This document shows, one piece after another, positions 17,871 through 28,337 of a stretch of DNA of 64,000 nucleotides (within the stretch, counting starts at the first letter, position 1; each line of letters opens with the position of its first letter). This DNA is from Mycolicibacterium setense (lineage in GTDB: Bacteria; Actinomycetota; Actinomycetes; Mycobacteriales; Mycobacteriaceae), in assembly GCF_000805385.1 (NCBI RefSeq), contig NZ_JTJW01000006.1, positions 930,001 to 994,000 of the forward strand, read 5' to 3'. Under the pieces are notes generated by a model. That model saw only the letters and a program-made list of their open reading frames with translations, searched no databases and had not been told where the DNA came from. The position numbers were made by a program, and so were the translations under genes.

Positions 17871-20800
17871 ATGCCACGTCGCTCTGACCTCAACCACGTG
17901 CTGGTGATCGGGTCCGGCCCCATCGTCATCGGCCAGGCGTGCGAATTCGATTACTCCGGCACCCAGGCCTGCCGGGTGCTGCGCTCCGAGGGCATCCAGG
18001 TGAGCCTGGTCAACTCGAACCCGGCGACGATCATGACCGATCCCGAGTACGCCGACAACACCTACGTCGAACCGATCACCTGGGAGTTCGTCGAGAAGGT
18101 CATCATCCAGCAAGCCGAGCGCGGCAACAAGATCGACGCCGTGCTGGCCACGCTCGGCGGCCAGACCGCGCTGAACACCGCGGTGGCCCTACACGACAAC
18201 GGTGTGCTGGAGAAGTACGGGGTCGAGCTGATCGGCGCCGACTTCGAGGCCATCCAGCGCGGTGAGGACCGGCAGAAGTTCAAGGACATCGTCGCCAAGG
18301 TCGGCGGTGAATCCGCCCGCAGCCGTGTCTGTTACACGATGGACGAGGTCCGCGAGACGGTGGCCGACCTGGGCCTTCCGGTCGTGGTCCGGCCGTCGTT
18401 CACGATGGGCGGCCTGGGATCCGGCATGGCGTACTCGGCCGAGGATGTCGAGCGGATGGCCGGCGACGGCCTGGCCGCTTCGCCCTCGGCAAACGTGCTG
18501 ATCGAGGAATCCATCTACGGGTGGAAGGAATTCGAGCTCGAGCTGATGCGCGACAGCCGTGACAACGTCGTGGTGGTCTGCTCGATCGAGAACTTCGACC
18601 CGATGGGTGTGCACACCGGCGACTCGGTGACCGTGGCGCCGGCGATGACGCTGACGGACCGCGAATACCAGAAGATGCGTGACCTGGGGATCGCCATCCT
18701 GCGTGAGGTCGGTGTCGACACCGGCGGCTGCAACATCCAGTTCGCGATCGACCCGAGCGACGGCCGCCTGATCGTCATCGAGATGAACCCCCGTGTCTCG
18801 CGGTCGAGCGCGCTGGCGTCGAAGGCCACGGGCTTCCCGATCGCCAAGATCGCCGCGAAGCTGGCCATCGGCTACACCCTCGACGAGATCCTCAACGACA
18901 TCACCAAAGAGACCCCGGCCTGCTTCGAGCCGACCCTGGACTACGTCGTGGTCAAGGCGCCGCGATTCGCGTTCGAGAAGTTCCCGGGAGCTGACGCCAC
19001 GCTGACCACCACGATGAAGTCGGTCGGTGAGGCGATGTCGTTGGGCCGCAACTTCATCGAGGCTCTCGGCAAGGTGATGCGGTCGCTGGAGACCAGCCGG
19101 GCCGGGTTCTGGACGGGGGAGGACCCCGACGTCACCGTTGAGCAGTTATTGACCGGCCTGCGCACCCCGGTGGACGGCCGGCTCTACGACATCGAGCATG
19201 CGCTGCGCCTGGGCGCCAGCGTCGAGCAGGTGGCCGAGGCCTCCGGTGTCGACCCGTGGTTCATCGAGCAGATCGCCGGTCTGGTGGCACTTCGGGTCGA
19301 GCTGCTGGAAGCGCCGGTGCTCGACGCCGAGCTGCTGCGGCGGGCCAAGCACAGCGGGCTGTCGGATCGCCAGATCGCCGCGCTGCGACCGGAATTGGCC
19401 GGCGAGTCGGGTGTGCGCGCACTGCGCCGCCGGCTGGGTATTCACCCGGTGTACAAGACCGTCGACACCTGCGCTGCCGAGTTCGACGCCAAGACTCCCT
19501 ACCACTACAGCAGCTACGAGCTCGACCATGCCGCCGAGACCGAGGTGGCCCCGCAGACCGAGAAGCCCAAGGTGCTGATCCTGGGTTCCGGCCCGAACCG
19601 GATCGGGCAGGGCATCGAATTCGATTACAGCTGTGTGCATGCCGCGACCACACTGAGCGCGGTCGGATTCGAAACCGTGATGGTCAACTGCAACCCCGAG
19701 ACGGTGTCCACCGATTACGACACCGCCGACCGGTTGTACTTCGAGCCCCTCACCTTCGAGGACGTGCTGGAGGTCTACTACGCCGAGGATGCGTCGGGTA
19801 AGGGTGAGGACGGGGCCGGTCCCGGCGTCGTCGGCGTGATCGTCCAGCTCGGCGGTCAGACCCCGCTGGGTCTGGCCAAACGCCTCGAAGAAGCCGGGGT
19901 CCCGATCGTGGGCACCGGGCCCGACGCCATCGACCTGGCCGAGGACCGTGGGCTTTTCGGCGAGGTCCTGGTCAACGCCGGCCTGCCCGCGCCGCGGTTC
20001 GGCACCGCCACCAGCTTCGAGCAGGCGCGGCGGATCGCCTCCGACATCGGCTACCCCGTGTTGGTGCGTCCCTCCTACGTTCTGGGTGGGCGTGGCATGG
20101 AGATCGTCTACGACGAGGCGACCTTGGAGGGCTACATCGCCCGCGCCACCCAGCTGTCGCCGGAACACCCGGTGCTGGTCGACCGGTTCCTCGAAGACGC
20201 GATCGAGATCGACGTCGATGCGCTGTGCGACGGCAACGAGGTGTACATCGGCGGAATCATGGAGCACATCGAGGAGGCCGGTATCCACTCCGGTGACTCG
20301 GCGTGCGCGCTGCCCCCGGTGACCTTGGGCCGCAGCGACATCGAGGCGGTGCGCCGCGCCACCGAGGCCATCGCCCACGGCATCGGCGTGGTCGGACTGC
20401 TCAACGTCCAGTACGCGCTCAAGGACGACGTGCTCTACGTGCTGGAGGCCAACCCCCGCGCCAGCCGTACCGTGCCGTTCGTCTCAAAAGCCACGGCCGT
20501 GCCACTCGCCAAGGCCTGTGCCCGGGTGATGCTGGGTGCCACCATCGCCGAGCTGCGCGGCGAGGGCCTGCTGAACAAGACCGGTGACGGGGCCGCCGTC
20601 GCGCGCAATGCTCCCGTCGCCGTCAAGGAAGCCGTGCTGCCGTTCCACCGGTTCCGCCGCGCCGACGGCGCCCAGGTCGACTCCTTGCTGGGACCGGAGA
20701 TGAAGTCGACCGGCGAGGTGATGGGCATCGACCACGACTTCGGCACCGCATTCGCCAAGAGCCAGACCGCTGCCTACGGGTCGCTGCCGGCCTCGGGCAC

Positions 20801-21224
20801 CGTCTTCGTGTCGGTGGCCAACCGTGACAAGCGCTCACTGGTGTTCCCGGTCAAGCGGCTGGCCGATCTGGGGTTCCGGGTGCTGGCCACCGAAGGTACC
20901 GCAGAGATGCTGCGCCGCAACGGTATTCCCTGCGATGAGGTGCGCAAGCACTCTGAGCAACCCACGGGCCGCGACGACCTTCCGTCCGCTGTCGACGCCA
21001 TCAAGGCCGGTGAGGTCGACATGGTCATCAACACGCCGTACGGGAATTCCGGGCCGCGTGTCGACGGGTACGAGATCCGTTCGGCCGCAGTATCGATGAA
21101 CATTCCGTGTGTGACGACGGTGCAGGGAGCCTCGGCCGCGGTACAGGGAATCGAGGCGGGCATCCGCGGCGACATCGGCGTGATGTCACTGCAGGAACTG
21201 CACAGTGAGCTGGGATCGCACTGA
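17871..21224 (+). CDS. carB: Carbamoyl-phosphate synthase large subunit
   Basis: A 1117-residue synthetase built from two homologous ATP-grasp halves. The first opens with [20 protein letters not shown] and the second with [20 protein letters not shown] near residue 565; each has an [22 protein letters not shown] block ([18 protein letters not shown] in the second). The last ~130 residues are the MGS-like allosteric domain (VNTPYGNSG region), where UMP inhibition would act. Relative to the E. coli enzyme there is an insertion around residue 640 ([18 protein letters not shown]), a mild actinobacterial feature. It is directly adjacent to carA and two bases before pyrF. Confidence 0.97.
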   Translation: MPRRSDLNHVLVIGSGPIVIGQACEFDYSGTQACRVLRSEGIQVSLVNSNPATIMTDPEYADNTYVEPITWEFVEKVIIQQAERGNKIDAVLATLGGQTALNTAVALHDNGVLEKYGVELIGADFEAIQRGEDRQKFKDIVAKVGGESARSRVCYTMDEVRETVADLGLPVVVRPSFTMGGLGSGMAYSAEDVERMAGDGLAASPSANVLIEESIYGWKEFELELMRDSRDNVVVVCSIENFDPMGVHTGDSVTVAPAMTLTDREYQKMRDLGIAILREVGVDTGGCNIQFAIDPSDGRLIVIEMNPRVSRSSALASKATGFPIAKIAAKLAIGYTLDEILNDITKETPACFEPTLDYVVVKAPRFAFEKFPGADATLTTTMKSVGEAMSLGRNFIEALGKVMRSLETSRAGFWTGEDPDVTVEQLLTGLRTPVDGRLYDIEHALRLGASVEQVAEASGVDPWFIEQIAGLVALRVELLEAPVLDAELLRRAKHSGLSDRQIAALRPELAGESGVRALRRRLGIHPVYKTVDTCAAEFDAKTPYHYSSYELDHAAETEVAPQTEKPKVLILGSGPNRIGQGIEFDYSCVHAATTLSAVGFETVMVNCNPETVSTDYDTADRLYFEPLTFEDVLEVYYAEDASGKGEDGAGPGVVGVIVQLGGQTPLGLAKRLEEAGVPIVGTGPDAIDLAEDRGLFGEVLVNAGLPAPRFGTATSFEQARRIASDIGYPVLVRPSYVLGGRGMEIVYDEATLEGYIARATQLSPEHPVLVDRFLEDAIEIDVDALCDGNEVYIGGIMEHIEEAGIHSGDSACALPPVTLGRSDIEAVRRATEAIAHGIGVVGLLNVQYALKDDVLYVLEANPRASRTVPFVSKATAVPLAKACARVMLGATIAELRGEGLLNKTGDGAAVARNAPVAVKEAVLPFHRFRRADGAQVDSLLGPEMKSTGEVMGIDHDFGTAFAKSQTAAYGSLPASGTVFVSVANRDKRSLVFPVKRLADLGFRVLATEGTAEMLRRNGIPCDEVRKHSEQPTGRDDLPSAVDAIKAGEVDMVINTPYGNSGPRVDGYEIRSAAVSMNIPCVTTVQGASAAVQGIEAGIRGDIGVMSLQELHSELGSH

Positions 21225-21226
21225 CG

Positions 21227-22039
21227 ATGGAGACTTTCGGGAAACGGCTGGCCGCCGCGGTGTCGACGCGGGGGCCGCTGTGTCCCGGCATCGACCCGCA
21301 TCCGGAGCTGCTGCGGGCGTGGGGCCTCGCCGTCGACGCCGACGGACTGGCCGCGTTCTGCGACATCTGCGTGACGGCTTTCGCGGGCTTCGCGATCGTC
21401 AAGCCACAGGTGGCCTTCTTCGAGACCTACGGTTCGGCCGGTTTCGCGGTGCTGGAACGCACCACGGCGGCCCTGCGCGCCGCCGGCGTGCTGGTGCTGG
21501 CCGACGCCAAGCGCGGGGACATCGGCTCCACGATGGCGGCCTACGCCGCGGCGTGGGCCGGTGACTCGCCGTTGGCGGCCGATGCCGTCACGGCATCGCC
21601 CTACCTGGGCTTCGGGTCGCTGCAGCCACTGCTGGATGTCGCCGCGGCCCATGGCCGTGGGGTATTCGTGCTGGCAGCCACCTCCAACCCGGAGGGCGCG
21701 AGCGTGCAGCGCGCCATGGCGGGGACCCGCACCGTGGCGCAGTCCGTCGTCGACGATGTGGCGGCGGTGAATCGAGCGGCCGGCGTGCCCACCGGTTCGG
21801 TCGGCGTGGTGGTCGGGGCGACGGTGACCGATCCGCCCGATCTCAGCGACCTGGGCGGGCCGGTGCTGGCGCCCGGTGTCGGGGCACAGGGCGGGCGTAC
21901 CGACGCCTTGCGCGGATTCGGGGGAGCCCGTCTGGTGTTGCCCGCGGTGTCGCGTGAGGTGCTGCGGGCCGGCCCGGCCGTGGCCGATCTGCGGGCAGCG
22001 GCCGAACGCTTTCGCGACGAGGTCGCCTACCTCGCCTGA
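21227..22039 (+). CDS. pyrF: Orotidine 5'-phosphate decarboxylase, type 2
   Basis: A 270-residue TIM-barrel enzyme forming UMP from OMP. The catalytic DxKRGDIG motif reads [16 protein letters not shown], and KPQVAFFE and GVVVGATV are other family blocks. The length and sequence fit the long actinobacterial PyrF group. It begins two bases after the carB stop and is the last gene of the operon; pyrD and pyrE are not in this window. A hairpin that may terminate the operon follows at 22078-22110. Confidence 0.95.
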   Translation: METFGKRLAAAVSTRGPLCPGIDPHPELLRAWGLAVDADGLAAFCDICVTAFAGFAIVKPQVAFFETYGSAGFAVLERTTAALRAAGVLVLADAKRGDIGSTMAAYAAAWAGDSPLAADAVTASPYLGFGSLQPLLDVAAAHGRGVFVLAATSNPEGASVQRAMAGTRTVAQSVVDDVAAVNRAAGVPTGSVGVVVGATVTDPPDLSDLGGPVLAPGVGAQGGRTDALRGFGGARLVLPAVSREVLRAGPAVADLRAAAERFRDEVAYLA

Positions 22040-22077
22040 CGGCGCCGTTTTGATCGTGTCCCCGCCGTTTTCCACGC

Positions 22078-22110
22078 CTGGGTCGCGGTCGTCGCGTTGT
22101 CGCGACCCAG
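22078..22110 (+). terminator. Hairpin at the end of the pyr operon
   Basis: A perfect 10-bp inverted repeat, CTGGGTCGCG (22078-22087) and CGCGACCCAG (22101-22110), with a 13-base loop, lies 38 bases after pyrF. It has no T-tract, as is common for mycobacterial terminators, so the call rests on stem strength and position between convergent genes. Confidence 0.55.
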
Positions 22111-22192
22111 CCGTAGAAAGCGATGATGCGAGAAGCCGCTCAGCGCAGTCGGATTGGGCAGCCGACCGTCAGAACCATTGCGGCGCAGCCGG

Positions 22193-22660
22193 TCACAGCG
22201 GGATCCAGATGCCGAAGAACCAGAAGCCCCATCCGTTGAAATCCGGATTGAACAGCGGTGTCACCCACCTGCCGTTGTAGTTGAACGGCTGGTGGTCGAA
22301 TCGGCCCTGGTCCATCCCGCGCCAGGACAGATCGGGGGGTGGCGGGCCCCAGTGCCCACCGCGGTCATCAGGTCCGCCGGGTCCGCCTGGGCCGCGGTCG
22401 CCTGGCCCTCCTGGCCCGCCGTGGTCGCCCTGCCAACCCGGTCCGCCTGGTCCGCCCTGCCCACCGGGGTGTTCGGGCCCTCCTGGGCCTCCTGGGCCCC
22501 CGGGACGGTCAGGCCCACCCGGCCCGCCAGGTCCCTGGCAGTTGCCGAATCCGCACGGCGGCCCCGGTTGCGCGGCTGCCACGCCGGCCCCCGCGCCAAA
22601 TACAGCGGTTCCCAGGGCGATGACGACGGCAGAACTGCAGGTCAGACGCTTGATGTTCAT
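22193..22660 (-). CDS. Secreted glycine/proline-rich (collagen-like) protein
   Basis: A 155-residue protein. It begins with a standard Sec signal peptide (MNIKRLTCSSAVVIALGTAV, cleavage likely after AGVAAA), then a ~75-residue stretch dominated by GPGGPGG units interspersed with charged residues and histidine, and ends with an aromatic segment (GWGFWFFGIWIPL). GAAGGGAAG upstream of the ATG at 22660 supports this start over the longer frame beginning at 22738. The two cysteines CGFGNC right after the cleavage site could form a disulfide. The function is unknown; it may be cell-wall associated. M. tuberculosis has a PE/PPE pair at this position (from memory). Confidence 0.75.
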   Translation of the reverse strand: MNIKRLTCSSAVVIALGTAVFGAGAGVAAAQPGPPCGFGNCQGPGGPGGPDRPGGPGGPGGPEHPGGQGGPGGPGWQGDHGGPGGPGDRGPGGPGGPDDRGGHWGPPPPDLSWRGMDQGRFDHQPFNYNGRWVTPLFNPDFNGWGFWFFGIWIPL

Positions 22661-23158
22661 GTCCAGCTTCCCTTCGGGGTCATGGATACCCGACCTGGGG
22701 AGGTTATTTAGCCAAGCTGTGTAATCGCTATGTGGCAACTAGGCGCGGCTTAGGCGTCGCGAAACGCACCGGCTTGACGTGCGTGTCAGGGGTCTCGACA
22801 CGCCCGACACGCCGTGACCAGCGAAAATTTTCTCGAATACCGGGTGGTAACCGGGGGCGGGGGTGTCGGAACCGCTGTCGGACACGTGGGTAGTTAGCTG
22901 TCGGGCGACCGAAACCCATTGACTTGCAGGAATATCCGGCCCGGCGCGGTGTCGCGGGCGATGCCAGAAGCTATTTTCGCGGACCGGTCGGGTGTCGTCT
23001 GCGCGCACTACACGCTGGGCTTTTGGCGTCGTAACCAGGGGGTGGCGTTCGCTTTAGTCAGCCAGCGTGGGTAGGTTCGTCGTCGCTGGCTGGTTTGCAC
23101 TCCAGCCGTAAAAAACAAGAGATGGCCGAAGAAGAATCGCCAGGAGACGGAGGAACCC
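22661..23158. other. Long intergenic region between divergent secreted-protein and mihF genes
   Basis: About 500 bases with no credible gene on either strand. It must hold the promoters of two divergent units. Readable elements are a TTGACG at about 22774, repeated TGTCGGAxCG-like segments near 22866-22884, and an inverted repeat at 23059-23092 just before mihF. Candidate short ORFs here have no ribosome sites or codon bias worth reporting. Confidence 0.6.
23059..23092 (+). repeat. Inverted repeat overlapping the likely mihF promoter or leader
   Basis: CAGCCAGCG (23059-23067) and CGCTGGCTG (23084-23092) are perfect 9-base inverted repeats around a 16-base loop that includes TAGGTT, a possible -10 hexamer. 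The element lies 66 bases before the mihF GTG. It could be a leader hairpin or an operator. Confidence 0.5.
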
Positions 23159-23473
23159 GTGGCCCTTCCCCAGTTGACCGACGAACAGCGCGCGGCAGCG
23201 TTGGAGAAGGCTGCTGCCGCACGTCGAGCGCGAGCCGAGCTCAAAGATCGACTCAAGCGCGGCGGCACCAACCTCAAGCAGGTGCTCACCGACGCCGAGA
23301 CCGATGAGGTCTTGGGCAAGATGAAGGTTTCCGCGCTGCTGGAGGCCCTGCCCAAGGTCGGCAAGGTCAAGGCGCAGGAGATCATGACCGAGCTGGAGAT
23401 CGCCCCGACCCGCCGTCTGCGCGGCCTCGGTGATCGTCAGCGCAAGGCCCTCCTGGAGAAGTTCGACCAGTAG
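23159..23473 (+). CDS. mihF: Mycobacterial integration host factor
   Basis: A 104-residue nucleoid protein found across actinobacteria. The N-terminal coiled helix ([20 protein letters not shown]) is followed by a helix-two-turn-helix region ([19 protein letters not shown]) and [18 protein letters not shown], the mIHF signature. It supports phage L5 integration and shapes the chromosome. GTG at 23159 with a GGAGG-type site is the first usable start: the frame is open upstream to a stop at 23072 but contains no ATG, GTG or TTG, which argues against the longer start annotated for some homologues. Confidence 0.95.
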   Translation: MALPQLTDEQRAAALEKAAAARRARAELKDRLKRGGTNLKQVLTDAETDEVLGKMKVSALLEALPKVGKVKAQEIMTELEIAPTRRLRGLGDRQRKALLEKFDQ

Positions 23474-23484
23474 AGGCTCCCGGA

Positions 23485-24078
23485 TTGAGTGCTGGTAGAG
23501 GGGCCGGACAACGCATATCGACGGCTCCGGTCGTCGTGTTGTCCGGTCCCTCCGCCGTCGGGAAGTCCACCGTGATCCGCTGTTTGCGGGAGCGGCTTCC
23601 CGACTTGTATTTCTCTGTCTCGGTCACGACCAGGGCACCGCGGCCGGGGGAGGTCGACGGTGTCGACTACACATTCGTGTCCGCGGAACGCTTTCAGCAG
23701 CTGATCGACGACGGCGAGCTGCTCGAATGGGCCGACATCCACGGTGGATTGCACCGCTCCGGAACGCCGGCCCAGCCTGTGCGGGACGCCACCCGGGCCG
23801 GGCGTCCGGTCCTGATCGAGGTCGATCTGGCCGGTGCGCGAGCCGTCAAGCAGGCCATGCCCGAGGTCATATCGGTGTTCCTGGCACCGCCGAGCTGGGA
23901 CGAACTGGTCAGCCGATTGTCGCGCCGGGGCACCGAATCGCCCGAGGTGATGGCCAGGCGATTGGAGACGGCGCGGGCCGAAATGGCTGCCAAGTCCGAC
24001 TTTGACCAGGTGGTTGTGAACCGCCAGTTGGATACCGCGTGCGCTGAATTGGTATCCTTGCTGGTGGACAGCCGATGA
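23485..24078 (+). CDS. gmk: Guanylate kinase
   Basis: A 197-residue kinase converting GMP to GDP. The P-loop is GPSAVGKS (residues 21-28), the GMP-binding part reads [21 protein letters not shown], and the lid region contains [15 protein letters not shown]. The start is TTG at 23485, eleven bases after mihF; it gives MSAGRGAGQ, a typical mycobacterial N-terminus. Co-transcription with mihF and rpoZ is likely. Confidence 0.95.
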   Translation: MSAGRGAGQRISTAPVVVLSGPSAVGKSTVIRCLRERLPDLYFSVSVTTRAPRPGEVDGVDYTFVSAERFQQLIDDGELLEWADIHGGLHRSGTPAQPVRDATRAGRPVLIEVDLAGARAVKQAMPEVISVFLAPPSWDELVSRLSRRGTESPEVMARRLETARAEMAAKSDFDQVVVNRQLDTACAELVSLLVDSR

Positions 24079-24167
24079 CTCATCGTGCCGGGACCGACGT
24101 GATCGGGTCCGCGAGCCCGCACGCTGTCCACTAAACGCATTTTCGCTAACCGCCAGGAGACTTTTTC

Positions 24168-24494
24168 GTGAGCACCCCGCACGCCGACGCGCAGCTGGCC
24201 GCTGCGGACGACTTGGGTATCGATTCGTCCGCCGCCAGCGCCTATGACACGCCGCTGGGCATCACCAACCCGCCCATCGACGAGTTGCTGGACCGCGCGT
24301 CGAGCAAGTACGCGCTGGTGATCTACGCCGCCAAGCGCGCCCGCCAGATCAACGATTACTACAACCAGCTCGGCGACGGCATCCTCGAATACGTCGGCCC
24401 CCTGGTCGAGCCCGGTCTGCAGGAGAAGCCGCTGTCCATCGCGATGCGGGAGATCCACGAAGATCTGCTCGAGCACACCGAGGGCGGCGAGTAG
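24168..24494 (+). CDS. rpoZ: DNA-directed RNA polymerase omega subunit
   Basis: A 108-residue subunit that chaperones beta-prime assembly. The core reads [20 protein letters not shown] and [15 protein letters not shown], the standard omega signature, and the ending [19 protein letters not shown] is also conserved in actinobacteria. The start is GTG after CAGGAG. It lies 89 bases after gmk and 18 bases before coaBC. Confidence 0.96.
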   Translation: MSTPHADAQLAAADDLGIDSSAASAYDTPLGITNPPIDELLDRASSKYALVIYAAKRARQINDYYNQLGDGILEYVGPLVEPGLQEKPLSIAMREIHEDLLEHTEGGE

Positions 24495-24512
24495 CCAGGC
24501 CAGGGCCGGGAC

Positions 24513-25760
24513 GTGAGCGCGCGTAAGCGAATCGTCGTCGGTGTCGCAGGCGGCATTGCCGCCTACAAGGCGTGCACCCTGGTCCGTCAACTCACCGAGG
24601 CCGGCCATTCGGTGCGCGTGCTGCCCACCGAATCGGCTCTGCGCTTCGTCGGAGCTGCCACGTTCGAAGCCCTGTCGGGCAATCCAGTGCACACCGGTGT
24701 GTTCACCGACGTGCACGAGGTTCCGCATGTCCGGATCGGCCAGGACGCCGATCTCGTCGTCGTCGCCCCCGCCACCGCCGATCTGCTGGCGCGCGCGGTG
24801 GCCGGCCGGGCCGACGATCTGCTCACCGCCACCCTTCTGACGGCGCGATGTCCGGTGCTGTTCGCCCCGGCCATGCACACCGAGATGTGGTTCCACCCGG
24901 CCACCGTCGACAACGTGGCCACCTTGCGCCGCCGGGGCGCGGTGGTGCTGGAACCCGCATCGGGCCGGCTCACCGGAGCCGACAGTGGCGCGGGTCGGCT
25001 GCCGGAGGCGGAGGAGATCGTCACTTTCGCGCAGCTCCTGCTGGAGCGCGCCGACGCGCTTCCCCATGACCTGGCCGGCATCAAGGCCCTGGTGACGGCC
25101 GGCGGTACCCGCGAACCTCTCGATCCGGTCCGGTTCATCGGCAACCGCAGCTCCGGCAAGCAGGGTTACGCCGTGGCCCGGGTCCTGGCCCAGCGCGGCG
25201 CCGACGTGACGCTGATCGCGGGTAACACCGCGGGCCTGATCGACCCGGCCGGCGTCCAGGTCGAGCACATCGGCTCCGCCGCCCAATTGCGCGACGCGGT
25301 ATCCAAGTACGCTCCCGAGTCCAATGTCCTGGTGATGGCCGCGGCCGTCGCCGACTTCCGCCCGGCGCAGGTGGCGGCCAGCAAGATGAAGAAGGGCGGC
25401 GCGTCCGAGCCCAGCTCGATCGAGCTCGTCCGCAACGACGACGTGCTCGCCGGGGCGGTGCGGGCCCGGGGCGAGGGGCAGCTGCCGAACATGCGGGCCA
25501 TCGTCGGCTTCGCTGCCGAGACGGGTGACGCCAACGGCGACGTGTTGTTCCACGCCAGGGCCAAGCTGAAACGCAAGGGCTGTGACCTGCTGGTGGTCAA
25601 CGCGGTGGGGGAGAACCGCGCGTTCGAGGTCGACAACAACGACGGTTGGTTGTTGAGCGCCGACGGTGCCGAGGTCGCACTCGAGCATGGTTCGAAGACT
25701 CTGATGGCCACCCGTATCGTGGACTCGATCGCCGCGTTTCTGGGCAAGCTCGACGGGTGA
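24513..25760 (+). CDS. coaBC: Phosphopantothenoylcysteine decarboxylase / phosphopantothenate-cysteine ligase
   Basis: A 415-residue bifunctional CoA-synthesis enzyme. The N-terminal flavin decarboxylase (CoaC) shows VGVAGGIAAYKACTLVR and the FAPAMHTEMW substrate block; the C-terminal synthetase (CoaB) begins near residue 185 with LVTAGGTREPLDPVRFIGN and includes AAAVADFRP and MKKGG. The start is GTG, 18 bases after rpoZ. Both halves appear intact and length is normal. Confidence 0.96.
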   Translation: MSARKRIVVGVAGGIAAYKACTLVRQLTEAGHSVRVLPTESALRFVGAATFEALSGNPVHTGVFTDVHEVPHVRIGQDADLVVVAPATADLLARAVAGRADDLLTATLLTARCPVLFAPAMHTEMWFHPATVDNVATLRRRGAVVLEPASGRLTGADSGAGRLPEAEEIVTFAQLLLERADALPHDLAGIKALVTAGGTREPLDPVRFIGNRSSGKQGYAVARVLAQRGADVTLIAGNTAGLIDPAGVQVEHIGSAAQLRDAVSKYAPESNVLVMAAAVADFRPAQVAASKMKKGGASEPSSIELVRNDDVLAGAVRARGEGQLPNMRAIVGFAAETGDANGDVLFHARAKLKRKGCDLLVVNAVGENRAFEVDNNDGWLLSADGAEVALEHGSKTLMATRIVDSIAAFLGKLDG

Positions 25761-25904
25761 TCCGACGCACACATCAAGATGCGGCTAAGGGTTGCGGATT
25801 CGCGTCCCACGCGCTTGGGTGCAACAGGGAATAGATATCATTCGCCTAACTAAGTAGTTTTGAGACTGGAAGACTTTTCAGATCGGCAAGGAAGGAAGCA
25901 GACC

Positions 25905-27104
<1,200 letters not shown>

Positions 27105-27114
27105 TTCTTCCTGC

Positions 27115-27147
27115 CAACAGCCCCCGATCGCTGATCGGGGGCTGTTG
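27115..27147 (+). terminator. Strong intrinsic-type terminator after metK
   Basis: CAACAGCCCCCGATC (27115-27129) and its exact reverse complement (27133-27147) form a 15-bp stem with a three-base loop GCT. Only a weak T content follows. It lies between convergent metK and a TetR gene and could stop transcription from both directions. Confidence 0.85.
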
Positions 27148-27162
27148 CTGTCTACCCCTGTC

Positions 27163-27765
27163 CTACCCCCGTCGGTAGTTCTGTACGACGTCGCCGGCGA
27201 GCCGGCGTGCCCACTCCAGCCCGGCATCGGTGCCGAACAGCTCACGACGGGTGTTGCCCGCAGACAGGTAGGCGTCGAACCGGAAGGCGTCTTCGGCCGG
27301 ATCGGACGAACCCGCCACGGAGAACTCATTTTCCAGCAGATCCAGCCACTCCCGCTTCAGGTTTCGCACGGCGTCGGCCACGGGCCCACTGCGATGCCCG
27401 AACTCGACCGATGTCGCCGATACGAAGCAGCCGCCCGGGAACACCTCGGCGCGCAGGTACGCCAACCAAGAATCGAGGAGGGCGTCGAGCCGCGCGGCTC
27501 CGGGCTGAGCGCTGAGCGCCGGACGGATGACGACGTCGATGTAGACCCGGCGTGCCTCGGCCACTGCGGCCAGCTGAATCGCCTCCCGGTTGCCGAAGAC
27601 CGTGAGGATGCCGCTCTTGCTCACCCCGGTCGACGCGGACAAACCACCTACGGTGATTCCCTCCAGGCCGTGTGTGGTGGCGACGTCTGCTGCGGTGCGC
27701 GCGACCAGTCGGCGGGTCGCGTCACCGCGCGCCCGCCGCCCGTCAGCTGCAGGCAAAGCGGTCAT
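27163..27765 (-). CDS. TetR-family transcriptional repressor
   Basis: A 200-residue regulator with the N-terminal TetR helix-turn-helix: VARTAADVATTHGLEGITVG, GLSASTGVSKSGILTVFGNREAI. The C-terminal ligand domain (AVFPGGCF-like EVFPGGCFVSATSVEF) resembles the TetR_C group that includes many lipid- or xenobiotic-responsive repressors. It is divergent from the SRPBCC gene, and a 22-base palindrome lies between the two starts, so it most likely represses itself and that gene. The ligand is unknown. Confidence 0.9.
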   Translation of the reverse strand: MTALPAADGRRARGDATRRLVARTAADVATTHGLEGITVGGLSASTGVSKSGILTVFGNREAIQLAAVAEARRVYIDVVIRPALSAQPGAARLDALLDSWLAYLRAEVFPGGCFVSATSVEFGHRSGPVADAVRNLKREWLDLLENEFSVAGSSDPAEDAFRFDAYLSAGNTRRELFGTDAGLEWARRLAGDVVQNYRRG

Positions 27766-27827
27766 CAGCTCACAGTAGCCACACCCTGGACGCCGGGCGG
27801 ACGAGCGCGTACGGTCAACTCAGCCTA

Positions 27828-27849
27828 TATGCGACCGATCGGTCGCATA
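27828..27849. promoter_or_regulatory. Palindromic operator between tetR and SRPBCC genes
   Basis: A perfect 22-base palindrome with half-site TATGCGACCGA lies 63 bases from the TetR start and 13 bases before the SRPBCC ATG. Size, symmetry and position are those of a TetR-family operator. No other copy was noticed in the window. Confidence 0.8.
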
Positions 27850-27862
27850 GATTGGAGGAGCA

Positions 27863-28333
27863 ATGGCCACCGCCTTCGAGGTGCTACTGGAACGCCGGAT
27901 CACCATCGACAAGGAACCTGCTGCGGTGTGGGACATCATCCGTGACATCCGACGCATGCCCGAGTGGAGCCCGCAGGTGGTATCGGTGAAGGTGCGCGAA
28001 TCCGACGGTGAGATCCGGCTCGGATCCACGTTCACCAACCTCAATCACCAGGGTGAGCTTGAGTGGATCACCCACGGCGAGGTGGTGCGGTACGCGCCCG
28101 ACAAGGAGATCGCCTTCCGGATCGCCGAGAACTACACGATCTGGTCGTTCTCGATCAGCGCTCACGGCGCCGCGACCGTGCTCACCCAACGGCGCGAAAC
28201 CCCTGACGGAATATCCCAACTTTCGCTCGACCTGACCGAGTCGCATCTCGGCGGACAGCAGGCCTTCACCGAATCGCTGGAAGCCGGTATGGAGCAGACT
28301 CTCAACGCCATCAAGGCATGCGCCGAATCCTGA
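27863..28333 (+). CDS. SRPBCC (START/polyketide cyclase-like) family protein
   Basis: A 156-residue single-domain protein of the helix-grip fold: an N-terminal strand and helix (LLERRITIDKEPAAVWDIIRD), central strands (LEWITHGEVVRYAPDKEIAFRI) and a long C-terminal helix (FTESLEAGMEQTLNAIKACAE). Such proteins bind hydrophobic ligands or act as cyclases/dehydratases. A GGAGGAGC site precedes the ATG and the TetR-type palindrome sits just upstream, so expression is probably induced by the ligand of the divergent TetR protein. Confidence 0.85.
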   Translation: MATAFEVLLERRITIDKEPAAVWDIIRDIRRMPEWSPQVVSVKVRESDGEIRLGSTFTNLNHQGELEWITHGEVVRYAPDKEIAFRIAENYTIWSFSISAHGAATVLTQRRETPDGISQLSLDLTESHLGGQQAFTESLEAGMEQTLNAIKACAES

Positions 28334-28337
28334 AGGG

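Noticed and set aside
22040..23158. PE/PPE genes between pyrF and mihF
   Set aside because: No PE or PPE N-terminal motif was found; only the collagen-like secreted protein is present.
23694..25772. A 692-codon minus-strand frame over gmk, rpoZ and coaBC
   Set aside because: Three well-defined genes lie on the plus strand; the frame is open because of third-position GC bias.
25761..25904. Possible SAM riboswitch before metK
   Set aside because: No conserved core of SAM-I, SAM-II or SAM-IV type could be traced; only short imperfect repeats are present.
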